NCBI RefSeq assembly: GCF_023266035.1
Contig: NZ_JAHFRY010000032.1
Location: forward strand, 1-34,160
From: Nevskia sp.
GTDB lineage: Bacteria > Pseudomonadota > Gammaproteobacteria > Nevskiales > Nevskiaceae
Direction of reading: 5' to 3'
DNA length: 34,160 bases
In this document: in pieces, positions 20,974 through 29,925 of the stretch
Numbering within the stretch: position 1 is the stretch's first letter
How the letters are laid out: every line of letters begins with the position of its first letter
The notes under the pieces: model-generated
Database searches by the model: none
Told to the model about the DNA's origin: nothing
What the model saw: only the letters and a program-made list of their open reading frames with translations
Position numbers and translations under genes: made by a program

Positions 20974-22542
20974 GTGCTGATGCTCCGCGTAATGATCGAT
21001 CGTTCTTCCCGCGGCCCGTCCGCAACGCGCGCACTGCGCATTATCTGCCTCGCCTCACTGGCGGCCCTCGCGACTGGCTGCGCCTCGAAAGGCGAAAAAG
21101 CCGATCGCCCGGACAATCCGTTCCGGCCTGGCTCGGAAGTCAGCCCCGCCGGCGCCACGCCGCAGACCGAAGAGGCGCTGAAAGCCGAAGCGGCGCTGTT
21201 CTACCGGCGCGCGCATGAAGCGATGGTGGCCTCCGATTACGAGACCGCAACCACCCGCTACACGCAGCTGATTGCCCGCTACCCGTTCACCGAGTATTCG
21301 ACTCAGGCCGAGCTCGAGAAGATCTTCGTCCAGTATCGCAGCTTCGCGCCGGACGAAGCGCTGCTCGCCGCGGATCGCTTCATCCGCGAACATCCGCACC
21401 ACGTCCACGCCGATTACGTCCAGTACTTGAAGGGTCTGATCAATTCGAGCCGCACGCAGGCGCTCAGCGATTACCTGCCGATCGACTCGAGCAAGAAGGA
21501 CGTCACCGGCGAACGCCGCGCCTATGACGATTTCGCCGTCTTGCTGCAGCGCTATCCCAGCAGCCCCTACGCTGGTGATGCCCGCAAGCGGATGATCTAT
21601 CTGCGCAACCGGGTGGCCGCGCATGAGCTGTCGATCGTCCGCTACTACGTCAAGCGCCAGGCTTGGGTGGCGGTATCGAAGCGCGCCGAGAATCTGATTG
21701 CCGAATACCCAGGCGCCCCCGCGACAGTCGAAGCGCTGAAGCTGCTGAAGCTGAGCTATGAAAAACTGGGCCTGACGCCACAAGTGGCCGATCTCGACCT
21801 GCTGATCGCCAGCAATGCCGAGTCGATCGCCCAGGCCAGCGCGCCGCCGCCGAAGCCGGGTCCGCGTACCGTCATCGTCCTGCCTACCGATCAGCCGTCG
21901 GCAGCGCCAGCCGCAGTGCAGCCGGACGCGGCTGCAAGCCCGGCGGCACTGAGCAGCGAAGCTCCAAAAGGTCTTTTCGAAAGAATCGGCGGCTACTTCG
22001 AATCGCTGAACAAGACCTACACGATCGACAGCAAGGAGGCGAAACCGGCCGATGCAGCAGCCGCGGGAACTGCCACAGCGCCTGCAGTGGGCACTCGGGC
22101 TGAGCCCGCCAACCCGTCGTCGGCCAATCAGCCGGATGCCGCGTCGCTGACCACTGGCCCTTACGTGGGCGAACCAGCGGTCGTCAATCTGCCACCTTTG
22201 TTCAGCGATGGAGACGCCGCCAAGCCGGCCGCCCAACCCGCCACCGAGACGGCGCCGAAGGTCGAGGCTGCTGCGCCTGCAGCTGCACCGGCGCCCGAGG
22301 CGCAGAAGGAAAAAGGCGGTCTGTTCGACTTCCTGAACAAGACCTACACGATCGGCGGCAGCAAGACCGGTGAAGCGGCGGCGAAGGATGCGCCGGCAAC
22401 CACGGGTGAAGCGGCGCCCAGCGACAGCAAGACCCGGCTGAAGATGGATTACGAAGCGCCAGACGGCAGCAGCCAGCCGGTTACGGTCAACGGCAACACG
22501 ACGACCGAGCCGCAATCTGCCGCCCCTCCAGCCACGCCTTAA
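20974..22542 (+). CDS. bamD: Outer-membrane assembly factor BamD with long C-terminal extension
   Basis: Lipobox LATGCASK; TPR region ALFYRRAHEAMVASDYETATTRYTQLIARYPFTEYSTQAELEKIFVQYRSFAPDEALLAADRFIREHPHHVHADYVQYLKGL is BamD; ~250 further Ala/Pro-rich residues. Start could be 20974, 20980 or 20992. Confidence 0.92.
   Translation: MLMLRVMIDRSSRGPSATRALRIICLASLAALATGCASKGEKADRPDNPFRPGSEVSPAGATPQTEEALKAEAALFYRRAHEAMVASDYETATTRYTQLIARYPFTEYSTQAELEKIFVQYRSFAPDEALLAADRFIREHPHHVHADYVQYLKGLINSSRTQALSDYLPIDSSKKDVTGERRAYDDFAVLLQRYPSSPYAGDARKRMIYLRNRVAAHELSIVRYYVKRQAWVAVSKRAENLIAEYPGAPATVEALKLLKLSYEKLGLTPQVADLDLLIASNAESIAQASAPPPKPGPRTVIVLPTDQPSAAPAAVQPDAAASPAALSSEAPKGLFERIGGYFESLNKTYTIDSKEAKPADAAAAGTATAPAVGTRAEPANPSSANQPDAASLTTGPYVGEPAVVNLPPLFSDGDAAKPAAQPATETAPKVEAAAPAAAPAPEAQKEKGGLFDFLNKTYTIGGSKTGEAAAKDAPATTGEAAPSDSKTRLKMDYEAPDGSSQPVTVNGNTTTEPQSAAPPATP
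22006..22354 (+). repeat. Two in-frame copies of a 22-nt exact repeat (CTGAACAAGACCTACACGATCG) at 22006-22027 and 22333-22354 inside bamD
   Basis: Read directly; offset 327 nt (109 codons); both encode LNKTYTI(D/G). Confidence 0.95.
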
Positions 22543-22571
22543 GCCCAGCGATCGGCAGCCGATGGACCATC

Positions 22572-22599
22572 AGGGCGCAGCGAAAGCCGCGCCCTTTTT
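22572..22599 (+). terminator. Rho-independent terminator after bamD
   Basis: AGGGCGC-AGCGAAAGCC-GCGCCCT followed by TTTTT; inner GC(GAAA)GC forms a GNRA-type tetraloop. Confidence 0.85.
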
Positions 22600-22611
22600 C
22601 GTGCTCGCAGT

Positions 22612-24264
22612 TCAGCGGTCGCCGTAGACCGCAGTGATCGGGTAGCGCCGTTCGCGTCCGAACGCACAGGGCGTGATCTTCGGCCCTGGCGGTGCCTGGC
22701 GGCGCTTGTATTCGGAACGGCGCACCAGCCCGGCAACGCGGCGCACGGTCGCTTCATCAAAGCCCATCGCGACGATCTCGGGGATCGACAGGCTGCGCTC
22801 GACATAGGCTTCGAGGATCGGATCGAGCACCTCGTAAGGCGGCAGCGAATCCGAATCCTTCTGGTCCGGCCGCAGTTCAGCACTGGGCGGACGCTCGATG
22901 ACCCGCTCGGGAATCACCGGCTTGCCTGCCGGCGCCAGCGTGTTGCGATAGCGCGACAGCTCGTAGACCAGGCCCTTGTAGGCATCCTTGATCGGCGCGA
23001 AACCGCCGAACATATCGCCGTACAAGGTCGAATAGCCGACCGCCATCTCGCTCTTGTTGCCGGTGGTCAGCACCACCGGCCCGAACTTGTTCGATAGCGC
23101 CATCAGCAGCACGCCGCGCGAGCGCGACTGCATGTTTTCCTCGGCAAGATCGATCGGCCGGTCGCCGAAGATCGGCGCCAGAGTCTCGGTGAACGCCTCG
23201 AACGGCCGTTCGATCGGCAGCACCGAATAGCGGATGCCGAGCGCCTCGGCTTCGAGCCGCGCATCGTCATTGGACATGTCCATCGTGTAGCGCGATGGCA
23301 GCGACACCGCCCAGACCCGATCGGCGCCCAGGGCATCGGCGGCGATCGTCGCGACCAGCGCCGAGTCGATCCCGCCGGACAAACCCAGCAGCACGCCGGG
23401 AAAACCGTTGCGATTGACGTAGTCACGCGTCGCCTGCACCAGCGCGCGATAGACCTGCGCGACGCTCGATGACGCCGCCCGCCGCTCGCCACTGAATGTC
23501 AGCGCGCCGTCTTGGCGAGTGACGTTCAGCGGGAAAACGCCTTCATCGAACAGCGGCGCTTCGAAGCCCAGCGAGCCGTTGACGTCGATCGCCAGCGAAT
23601 CACCGTCGAACACCAGTTCGTCCTGGCCACCTGCGCAGTTGACGTAGACGATCGGCAGATCCTGCTCGGCTAGGCGCTGACGCAGCACCACGCGACGCTC
23701 GTCCGGCTTGCCGATGTTGTACGGCGAGGCATTGATGTTGAGCAGCAGTTCGGCACCGGCGGCCTTCGCCCGCGCCGTTGGGCCCGGGCCCCAGATGTCT
23801 TCGCAGATGCACAGGCCTATGGTCAGGCCATCGAGCTTGAACACCGTCGCGCTCGGCGCGCCCTGCGTGAAATGGCGGCGTTCGTCGAACACGCCGTAGT
23901 TCGGCAGCAATTGCTTGCGGGCTCGGGCGACCAGCCGGCCGTCACGATAGACCGAGGCCGCGTTGTAGGTGCGACGGCCGCCGGCATCGTCGACGAACTC
24001 CGGATGGCCGACGACGATGTGAATGCCGTTCGAGGCGGCCGCAACCTGCTCCAGCCCGACAGCGATTGCCTGCGGCAGCGCGGTGCGCAGCAGCAGGTCA
24101 TCGGGCGGATAGCCGAGCAGCGACAGCTCCGGTGTGGCGACCAGCTGGGCGCCAAATTCATCGCGAGCCTTGGTGGCCGCCGCAATGATCTTGGCGACAT
24201 TGCCGTCGATGTCGCCGACCCAGAGGTTCAGCTGGGCGGCAGCGAGGACCAGCGGCTTGTTCAT
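22612..24264 (-). CDS. nadE: NAD+ synthase, glutamine-hydrolysing
   Basis: N-terminal nitrilase domain (AQLNLWVGDIDGNVAKI, ATPELSLLGYPPDDLLLR, GLCICEDIW) and synthetase domain (GVLLGLSGGIDSALVATIAADALG, TTGNKSEMAVGYSTLYGDMFGGFAPIKD). Confidence 0.96.
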   Translation of the reverse strand: MNKPLVLAAAQLNLWVGDIDGNVAKIIAAATKARDEFGAQLVATPELSLLGYPPDDLLLRTALPQAIAVGLEQVAAASNGIHIVVGHPEFVDDAGGRRTYNAASVYRDGRLVARARKQLLPNYGVFDERRHFTQGAPSATVFKLDGLTIGLCICEDIWGPGPTARAKAAGAELLLNINASPYNIGKPDERRVVLRQRLAEQDLPIVYVNCAGGQDELVFDGDSLAIDVNGSLGFEAPLFDEGVFPLNVTRQDGALTFSGERRAASSSVAQVYRALVQATRDYVNRNGFPGVLLGLSGGIDSALVATIAADALGADRVWAVSLPSRYTMDMSNDDARLEAEALGIRYSVLPIERPFEAFTETLAPIFGDRPIDLAEENMQSRSRGVLLMALSNKFGPVVLTTGNKSEMAVGYSTLYGDMFGGFAPIKDAYKGLVYELSRYRNTLAPAGKPVIPERVIERPPSAELRPDQKDSDSLPPYEVLDPILEAYVERSLSIPEIVAMGFDEATVRRVAGLVRRSEYKRRQAPPGPKITPCAFGRERRYPITAVYGDR

Positions 24265-24318
24265 CAGAATTTCGTTTCCACAATCGGGGCCGACACGATA
24301 CCGGCACGATAAACGAGA

Positions 24319-24342
24319 AAGGGCGCGACGAATCGCGCCCTT
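24319..24342 (-). terminator. Intrinsic terminator downstream of sucD
   Basis: AAGGGCGCGA-CGAA-TCGCGCCCTT perfect 10-bp stem; minus-strand continuation TTTCTCGTTT is T-rich. Confidence 0.75.
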
Positions 24343-24370
24343 CCCGGTTACTTCAGTTGCTGGACAGCGA

Positions 24371-25240
24371 TCAGAGCAGCGACTTCATCGCCGCACCGAG
24401 GTCCGCCGGCGAGCGAACCGTCTTGACGCCGGCCGCTTCGAGCGCCGCGAACTTCTCGTCCGCCGTGCCCTTGCCGCCGGCGATGATCGCGCCGGCATGG
24501 CCCATGCGCTTGCCGGCCGGAGCGGTGACACCGGCGATGTAGGCCACCACCGGCTTCTTGACGTACTGCTTGATGTAGGCCGCCGCTTCTTCTTCCGAAG
24601 AACCACCGATTTCGCCGACCATGATCATGCCGTCGGTGTCCGGATCGGCTTCGAAGCGCTTCAGCACGTCGATGAAGCCGAGGCCGCGAACCGGATCGCC
24701 ACCGATGCCGACGCAGGTCGACTGGCCGAGGCCGTTCTGGGTGGTCTGGTGCACGGTTTCGTAGGTCAGCGTGCCCGAACGGGAGACGATGCCGATACGG
24801 CCCGGCTTGTGGATGTGGCCCGGCATGATGCCGATCTTGCACTGGCCAGGCGTGATCACGCCGGGGCAGTTCGGACCGATCAGCACGGCGTCCGGATAGG
24901 CCTTCAGCGCGGCCTTGACCTTGACCATGTCGATCACTGGAATGCCTTCGGTGATGCAGATGATGACCTTGATGCCGGCATCGGCCGCTTCGAGGATCGC
25001 ATCAGCCGCGCCGGGGGCCGGCACGTAGATCATCGTCGCGTCGGCGCCGGTGGCGCGCACGGCGTCATGGGCGGTGTTGAATACCGGCAGCGACAGGTGG
25101 CTGCTGCCGCCCTTGCCTGGCGATACGCCGCCGACCATCTTGGTGCCGTAGGCGATCGCCTGTTCGGAATGGAAGGTGCCCTGCTTGCCGGTGAAGCCCT
25201 GGCAGATGACCTTGGTGTCTTTGTTGATCAGGATGCTCAT
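24371..25240 (-). CDS. sucD: Succinate-CoA ligase subunit alpha
   Basis: [45 protein letters not shown]...[35 protein letters not shown]. Start internal to the longer ORF. Confidence 0.96.
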   Translation of the reverse strand: MSILINKDTKVICQGFTGKQGTFHSEQAIAYGTKMVGGVSPGKGGSSHLSLPVFNTAHDAVRATGADATMIYVPAPGAADAILEAADAGIKVIICITEGIPVIDMVKVKAALKAYPDAVLIGPNCPGVITPGQCKIGIMPGHIHKPGRIGIVSRSGTLTYETVHQTTQNGLGQSTCVGIGGDPVRGLGFIDVLKRFEADPDTDGMIMVGEIGGSSEEEAAAYIKQYVKKPVVAYIAGVTAPAGKRMGHAGAIIAGGKGTADEKFAALEAAGVKTVRSPADLGAAMKSLL

Positions 25241-25263
25241 TGCAGTCTCATTAATCCCTGGTT

Positions 25264-26427
25264 CTAGGCCTTGCTGGCAGCGACAACGGCCTTGGCCGCT
25301 TCGGTGAGATCGGAAATCGGCGTGATGGCGAGGCCGGATTCGCGCAGCAGCGCCTGGCCCTTTTCCATGTTGGTGCCCTGCAGGCGCGCAATCACCGGAA
25401 TCTTCAGACCAACCTGCTTGACCGCGGCGATGATGCCTTCGGCGATCAGATCGCAGCGGACGATGCCGCCGAAGATGTTGATGAAGATCGCCTTCACTTC
25501 CGGGCTGGCGGTGATCAGCTTGAAGGCTTCGGTCACCTTCTCCGCCGTGGTACCGCCGCCGACGTCGAGAAAGTTCGCCGGCTGGCCGCCGTGCAATTTC
25601 ACGATGTCCATGGTCGCCATCGCCAGACCGGCGCCGTTGACCATGCAGCCGATGTCGCCTTCCAGAGTCACGTAGTTCAGATCGAACTTGGCAGCGGCAC
25701 GCTCGCGCTCGTCTTCCTGCGAGCCGTCGCGCATCTCGGCGATGCTCTTCTGGCGGAACAGCGCGTTGTCGTCGAAATTCATCTTGGCGTCGAGCGCGAA
25801 GACATTGCCTTCGGCGGTGACGATCAGCGGATTGATCTCGACCATGCTGGCATCGCATTCGGTGACGATCTTGTAGACGCCGGCCATGATCTTGGTGAAC
25901 TGGTCGACCTGATCCTTGCTCAGGTCCATGAAGAAGCCGAGTTCACGCGCCTGGTACGCCTGGAAGCCGGCAGCCGGATTGACGGTGACGGTCTTGATCT
26001 TTTCCGGGGTGTGCTCGGCAACTTCCTCGATGTCCATGCCGCCGGCAGCGGAGGCCATCAGGATCACGCATTCGCTGGTGCGGTCGACGAGCGCCGACAC
26101 GTACAGCTCGCGGACGATGTTGGAAGGCTTTTCGACCCAGACCGAATTCACCGGCAAACCCTTGGCATCGGTCTGCTTGGTGACCAGCATCTTGCCGAGC
26201 ATGCCCTTCGCTGCTTCTTCAGCGGCATCGGCACCGCTGACCAGCTTCACGCCGCCGACCTTGCCGCGACCGCCTGCGTGCACCTGCGCCTTGACCACGA
26301 CCTTTTCCGTGCCGAGCTGCTTGGCGACGGCGCGGGCCTGTTCCGGACTGGTGGCCAGACCACCCTGTGGTACCGGAATGCCGTAGCGCGCAAATACTTC
26401 CTTCGCCTGATACTCGTGCAGGTTCAT
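25264..26427 (-). CDS. sucC: ADP-forming succinate-CoA ligase subunit beta
   Basis: [73 protein letters not shown]. Start internal to the longer ORF. Confidence 0.96.
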   Translation of the reverse strand: MNLHEYQAKEVFARYGIPVPQGGLATSPEQARAVAKQLGTEKVVVKAQVHAGGRGKVGGVKLVSGADAAEEAAKGMLGKMLVTKQTDAKGLPVNSVWVEKPSNIVRELYVSALVDRTSECVILMASAAGGMDIEEVAEHTPEKIKTVTVNPAAGFQAYQARELGFFMDLSKDQVDQFTKIMAGVYKIVTECDASMVEINPLIVTAEGNVFALDAKMNFDDNALFRQKSIAEMRDGSQEDERERAAAKFDLNYVTLEGDIGCMVNGAGLAMATMDIVKLHGGQPANFLDVGGGTTAEKVTEAFKLITASPEVKAIFINIFGGIVRCDLIAEGIIAAVKQVGLKIPVIARLQGTNMEKGQALLRESGLAITPISDLTEAAKAVVAASKA

Positions 26428-26599
26428 GCTTCCCCCAAAAGGATTGCAATGGCCCCGGTCACAATCTGCGCCGGGCGCCTGTGCGGAATTGATACAGCCG
26501 GACGGCTGCGGCCAGCATTCTCCCTGAATCATTCGATGCAGGCAAAGCATTTGCACCGCTACACTCGTGCTCTTGTCAGTTCATTGTTAAGGCGTGTTC

Positions 26600-26812
26600 A
26601 TGTCCCTACTCATCCGGGTATTGCTGCTGGTCGCCGTAGGCGCTCTGCTCTACCGCAGCTATGTCCGCTGGCAGTTGCAGAACCGTCAGCGCAACGCGCC
26701 GCCGCCGGAACGCTTCGAACCGATGGCGCGTTGCACGGGCTGTGGCACCTATCTGCCGTCGAACACGCTGTCGCCCAGCCAGCGTTGCGGAGCCTGCGAG
26801 CAGCGGCCGTGA
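26600..26812 (+). CDS. PP0621-family small membrane/zinc-ribbon-like protein
   Basis: N-terminal TM (LLIRVLLLVAVGALLY) and ARCTGCGTYLPSNTLSPSQRCGACEQRP with two CxxC pairs; immediately upstream of pilS. Confidence 0.7.
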   Translation: MSLLIRVLLLVAVGALLYRSYVRWQLQNRQRNAPPPERFEPMARCTGCGTYLPSNTLSPSQRCGACEQRP

Positions 26813-26845
26813 TCGTCACGCAGCGCTGAGGCTGCGACCGGAACC

Positions 26846-28528
26846 ATGGCCAGCCTGGTTCGCGATCCCTTCGTCGATCCCGAGGACTGGCGGATCCTCA
26901 GAACGCTGGCCGTCTATCGGCTGGCTCTGATCGCGCTGCTGCTGGCCGTCCATTTCCTAGAACTCAGCGCCTGGTTCTTCGATCACTCGGAGCCGAGCAA
27001 TTTCTTCCGCATCGTCGCCGCCTACGCACTGCCGGCGCTGTTGCTGCTGATCGCCACCTATCAGCGCTTTCCATCGAGCGGCATGCAGGCGCATCTGGCG
27101 TTCTTCGTCGATGCGCTGGCGATCCTGCTGCTGATGTATGCCGCGCATGGCGCGTCATCCGGCCTCGGCGTGCTGTTGATCACGCCTGCCGTTGGCTGCA
27201 GCCTGGTGCTGCCGCTGCGCCTGGGCCTGCTGCACGCAGCACTCGCCACCTTCGCGGTGTTCGGAGCGGAATTCCTGCGCCAGTCGATGAACCGCATCGA
27301 AGGTGCGGATCTGACCAACGCCGGGCTGATCGGCCTGATGCTGTTCGTCACCTCGCTCGGTGCCGGCGCGGTGGCCGCGCGGGCGCGCAAGAGCGAAGCG
27401 CTGGCGGCACGTTTCGGCAGCGATCTGGCCAGCCTGTCGCGGATCAACGAGCGGATCGTCGAAAGCATGGACACGGCGGTGCTGGTGATCGATGAAGAAC
27501 GCCGTCTGCGCCTGCAAAACGCTGCCAGCCGGCGTTTGCTCGCCCGTTCCGATGGCGATTCCGATAGCAGCCAGAGCATCGACGGCCAGTCGCTGATCAG
27601 CGCCGCGCCGATCCTTGCTCAGGCGCTGTACCGCTGGCAGGAAGCGCCGAACCTCGATCCCGAACCCATCGCCCTGAGCCCCGGCGGCGCCGATCTGCTG
27701 CCGCGCTTCACCCGCCTGGGCCAGAACGCCTGGGCGCCGGTGCTGGTGCTGCTCGAAGATGCGGCCCGGGTGCGCGAACAGGCGCAGCAACTGAAGCTGG
27801 CCGCGCTCGGGCGCCTGTCGGCCGGCATCGCTCACGAGATCAGGAATCCGCTGTCGGCGATCCGCCACGCCGGCCAGTTGCTGGCCGAATCACCGGCGCT
27901 GCCCGAGCAGGATCGGCGCCTGCTCGACATGATCCAGCGCCACACAGTGCGCATCGACAAGATCGTCGAAGACGTGCTGCGCCTGTCGCGTCGCGATGCC
28001 GCCGTGCCGCAGAACCTGCTGCTGCGCAGCTTTCTCGAACGCTGCATCGCGACCTGGGCCGAAGGCTGCCCGGATGGTGCGCGGGCGATTCGCATCGACT
28101 CGATTCCGGAGCACCTCAGCGTGCGCTTCGACCCGGACCAGTTGCAGCAGGTGCTGCACAACCTCTGGCAGAACAGCTTCGAGCACGGCGCACTGGAAAC
28201 CGGAGAAGGGGCCGATAACGCCGAAACGGTCGCGATCAACGTGCGCCTCAGCGCCGGCCGTCTCAGCCCGGGCCAGCGGCCCTATCTGGACATCATCGAC
28301 GACGGTCGCGGTATCCCGGCCGAAGTACGCGAGCAACTGTTCGAACCGTTCTTTACCACCGCCCGTCGCGGCACCGGCCTGGGACTGTATTTGTCTCGGG
28401 AAATATGTGAATACAATCAAGCACGTCTATCGCATGTGCCACGTAGCCCAGGAACTCGAGGAACCCAGTTCCGCCTCGTGTTCGCGGCCAGCGAAGCACC
28501 GCTTACTCCCGTCCCGACTCGTTCATGA
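26846..28528 (+). CDS. pilS: Type IV pilus two-component sensor kinase PilS
   Basis: Multi-TM N-terminus, PAS-like region, HisKA LGRLSAGIAHEIRNPLSAIRHAGQLLAESP, N box LHNLWQNSFEHG, G box GTGLGLYLSREICEYNQARL; followed by pilR. Confidence 0.9.
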   Translation: MASLVRDPFVDPEDWRILRTLAVYRLALIALLLAVHFLELSAWFFDHSEPSNFFRIVAAYALPALLLLIATYQRFPSSGMQAHLAFFVDALAILLLMYAAHGASSGLGVLLITPAVGCSLVLPLRLGLLHAALATFAVFGAEFLRQSMNRIEGADLTNAGLIGLMLFVTSLGAGAVAARARKSEALAARFGSDLASLSRINERIVESMDTAVLVIDEERRLRLQNAASRRLLARSDGDSDSSQSIDGQSLISAAPILAQALYRWQEAPNLDPEPIALSPGGADLLPRFTRLGQNAWAPVLVLLEDAARVREQAQQLKLAALGRLSAGIAHEIRNPLSAIRHAGQLLAESPALPEQDRRLLDMIQRHTVRIDKIVEDVLRLSRRDAAVPQNLLLRSFLERCIATWAEGCPDGARAIRIDSIPEHLSVRFDPDQLQQVLHNLWQNSFEHGALETGEGADNAETVAINVRLSAGRLSPGQRPYLDIIDDGRGIPAEVREQLFEPFFTTARRGTGLGLYLSREICEYNQARLSHVPRSPGTRGTQFRLVFAASEAPLTPVPTRS

Positions 28529-29871
28529 GCAAAGCCCCCGCACAAGCCTTGATCGTCGACGATGAAGCCGACATCCGCGAACTGCTCGAAATCACCTTGC
28601 TGCGCATGGGCTTAGGCACTCGCGCCGCCGGCACCGTACGCGAAGCGCGTGCGCTGCTGGCCGAGCACAGTTTCGAGTTGTGCTTGACCGACATGCGCCT
28701 GCCCGACGGCAACGGCATCGAGCTGGTCAGCCATATCCAGAAGAAGCATCCGGGCCTGCCGGTCGCGGTGATCACCGCCTACGGCAGCGCCCAGGCGGCC
28801 GTCGAAAGCCTGAAGGCCGGGGCTTTCGATTTTGTCTCCAAGCCCATCGATCTGACCCAGTTGCGCAAGCTGGTCGACACCGCACTGAAGCTGAAGCGCG
28901 AGAGCACCTCAGGCGACGGCGGTCTGCTCGGCAACACCCCGGTGATCGAAGCGCTGCGGGCGCTGATCGATCGCCTGGCGCGCAGCCAGGCGCCGGTGCA
29001 CATCACCGGCGAATCCGGCACCGGCAAGGAACTGGTCGCCCGGCTCATCCACACGCGTAGCCCGCGCGCCGATGCGCCGTTCGTGCCGGTGAACTGCGGG
29101 GCGATTCCGGCCGAGCTGATGGAAAGCGAATTCTTCGGCCATCTGAAAGGCAGCTTCACCGGCGCCACGCGTGACAAGGCCGGCCTGTTCCAGGCGGCGG
29201 AAGGCGGCACCTTGTTCCTCGATGAAGTCGGCGATCTGCCGCTGCACATGCAGGTGAAGCTGCTGCGCGCATTGCAGGAGCGGGCGGTGAGGCCGGTCGG
29301 CGGCGATACCGAAGTGGCGGTCAACGTCCGGGTGATCTCGGCGACCCACAAGGACCTGAGCCAGCTGCTGGCACTCGGCACTTTCCGCCAGGATCTCTAT
29401 TACCGGCTCAATGTCATCGAGGTACGCACGCCGTCCCTGCGCGAGCGCCGCGACGACATCCCGCTGCTGACCCAGGCGATCCTGGTCAAGCTGGCTCGAA
29501 GCAATGGCCTGGCGACGACGCCGACGCTCGATGCCGCCGCCCTCGCCCGTCTCTGCGAGCACCCGTTCCCGGGCAATGTCCGCGAGCTGGAAAACGTTCT
29601 CGAGCGCGCCGTCACGCTCAGCGACGGCAGTTCGATCCTGGCTTGCGATCTGCAGCTGCGGGGCGATTGCGTGACCCGCGCAGCCGCTGCGCCAGTTGCC
29701 GCGCAGAGCGCCGTCGGCAACGATCTCGAAGGCCAGATGGAAGACATCGAGCGCCGCGCGATCGTCGAAGCGCTGGCCACGGCGCGCTACAACAAGACCC
29801 GCGCCGCGGCCCTGCTCGGCATGAGCTTCCGGTCACTGCGCTACCGGATCAAGAAGCTGAACATCGAGTGA
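28525..29871 (+). CDS. pilR: Sigma-54-dependent response regulator PilR
   Basis: Receiver (ALIVDDEADIRELLEITLLRMG...LTDMRLPDGNGIEL), AAA+ sigma-54 domain (ITGESGTGKELVARLIH, GSFTGA), Fis-type HTH (YNKTRAAALLGMSFRSLRYRIKKLNIE); 4-nt overlap with pilS. Confidence 0.94.
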   Translation: MSKAPAQALIVDDEADIRELLEITLLRMGLGTRAAGTVREARALLAEHSFELCLTDMRLPDGNGIELVSHIQKKHPGLPVAVITAYGSAQAAVESLKAGAFDFVSKPIDLTQLRKLVDTALKLKRESTSGDGGLLGNTPVIEALRALIDRLARSQAPVHITGESGTGKELVARLIHTRSPRADAPFVPVNCGAIPAELMESEFFGHLKGSFTGATRDKAGLFQAAEGGTLFLDEVGDLPLHMQVKLLRALQERAVRPVGGDTEVAVNVRVISATHKDLSQLLALGTFRQDLYYRLNVIEVRTPSLRERRDDIPLLTQAILVKLARSNGLATTPTLDAAALARLCEHPFPGNVRELENVLERAVTLSDGSSILACDLQLRGDCVTRAAAAPVAAQSAVGNDLEGQMEDIERRAIVEALATARYNKTRAAALLGMSFRSLRYRIKKLNIE

Positions 29872-29925
29872 CGCGGCGGCACCACTTCTTGCTTCATTGA
29901 CCCATCACATTCATTGGGGAATTCG

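Noticed and set aside
21055-22515. 486-aa minus-strand ORF opposite bamD
   Set aside because: Shadow ORF; Arg/Gly-rich with no motifs.
24134-25267. 377-aa plus-strand ORF opposite sucD
   Set aside because: Antisense to sucD; no recognisable motifs.
25591-26829. 412-aa plus-strand ORF spanning sucC antisense and PP0621 gene
   Set aside because: Mostly antisense to sucC and out of frame with the small downstream gene.
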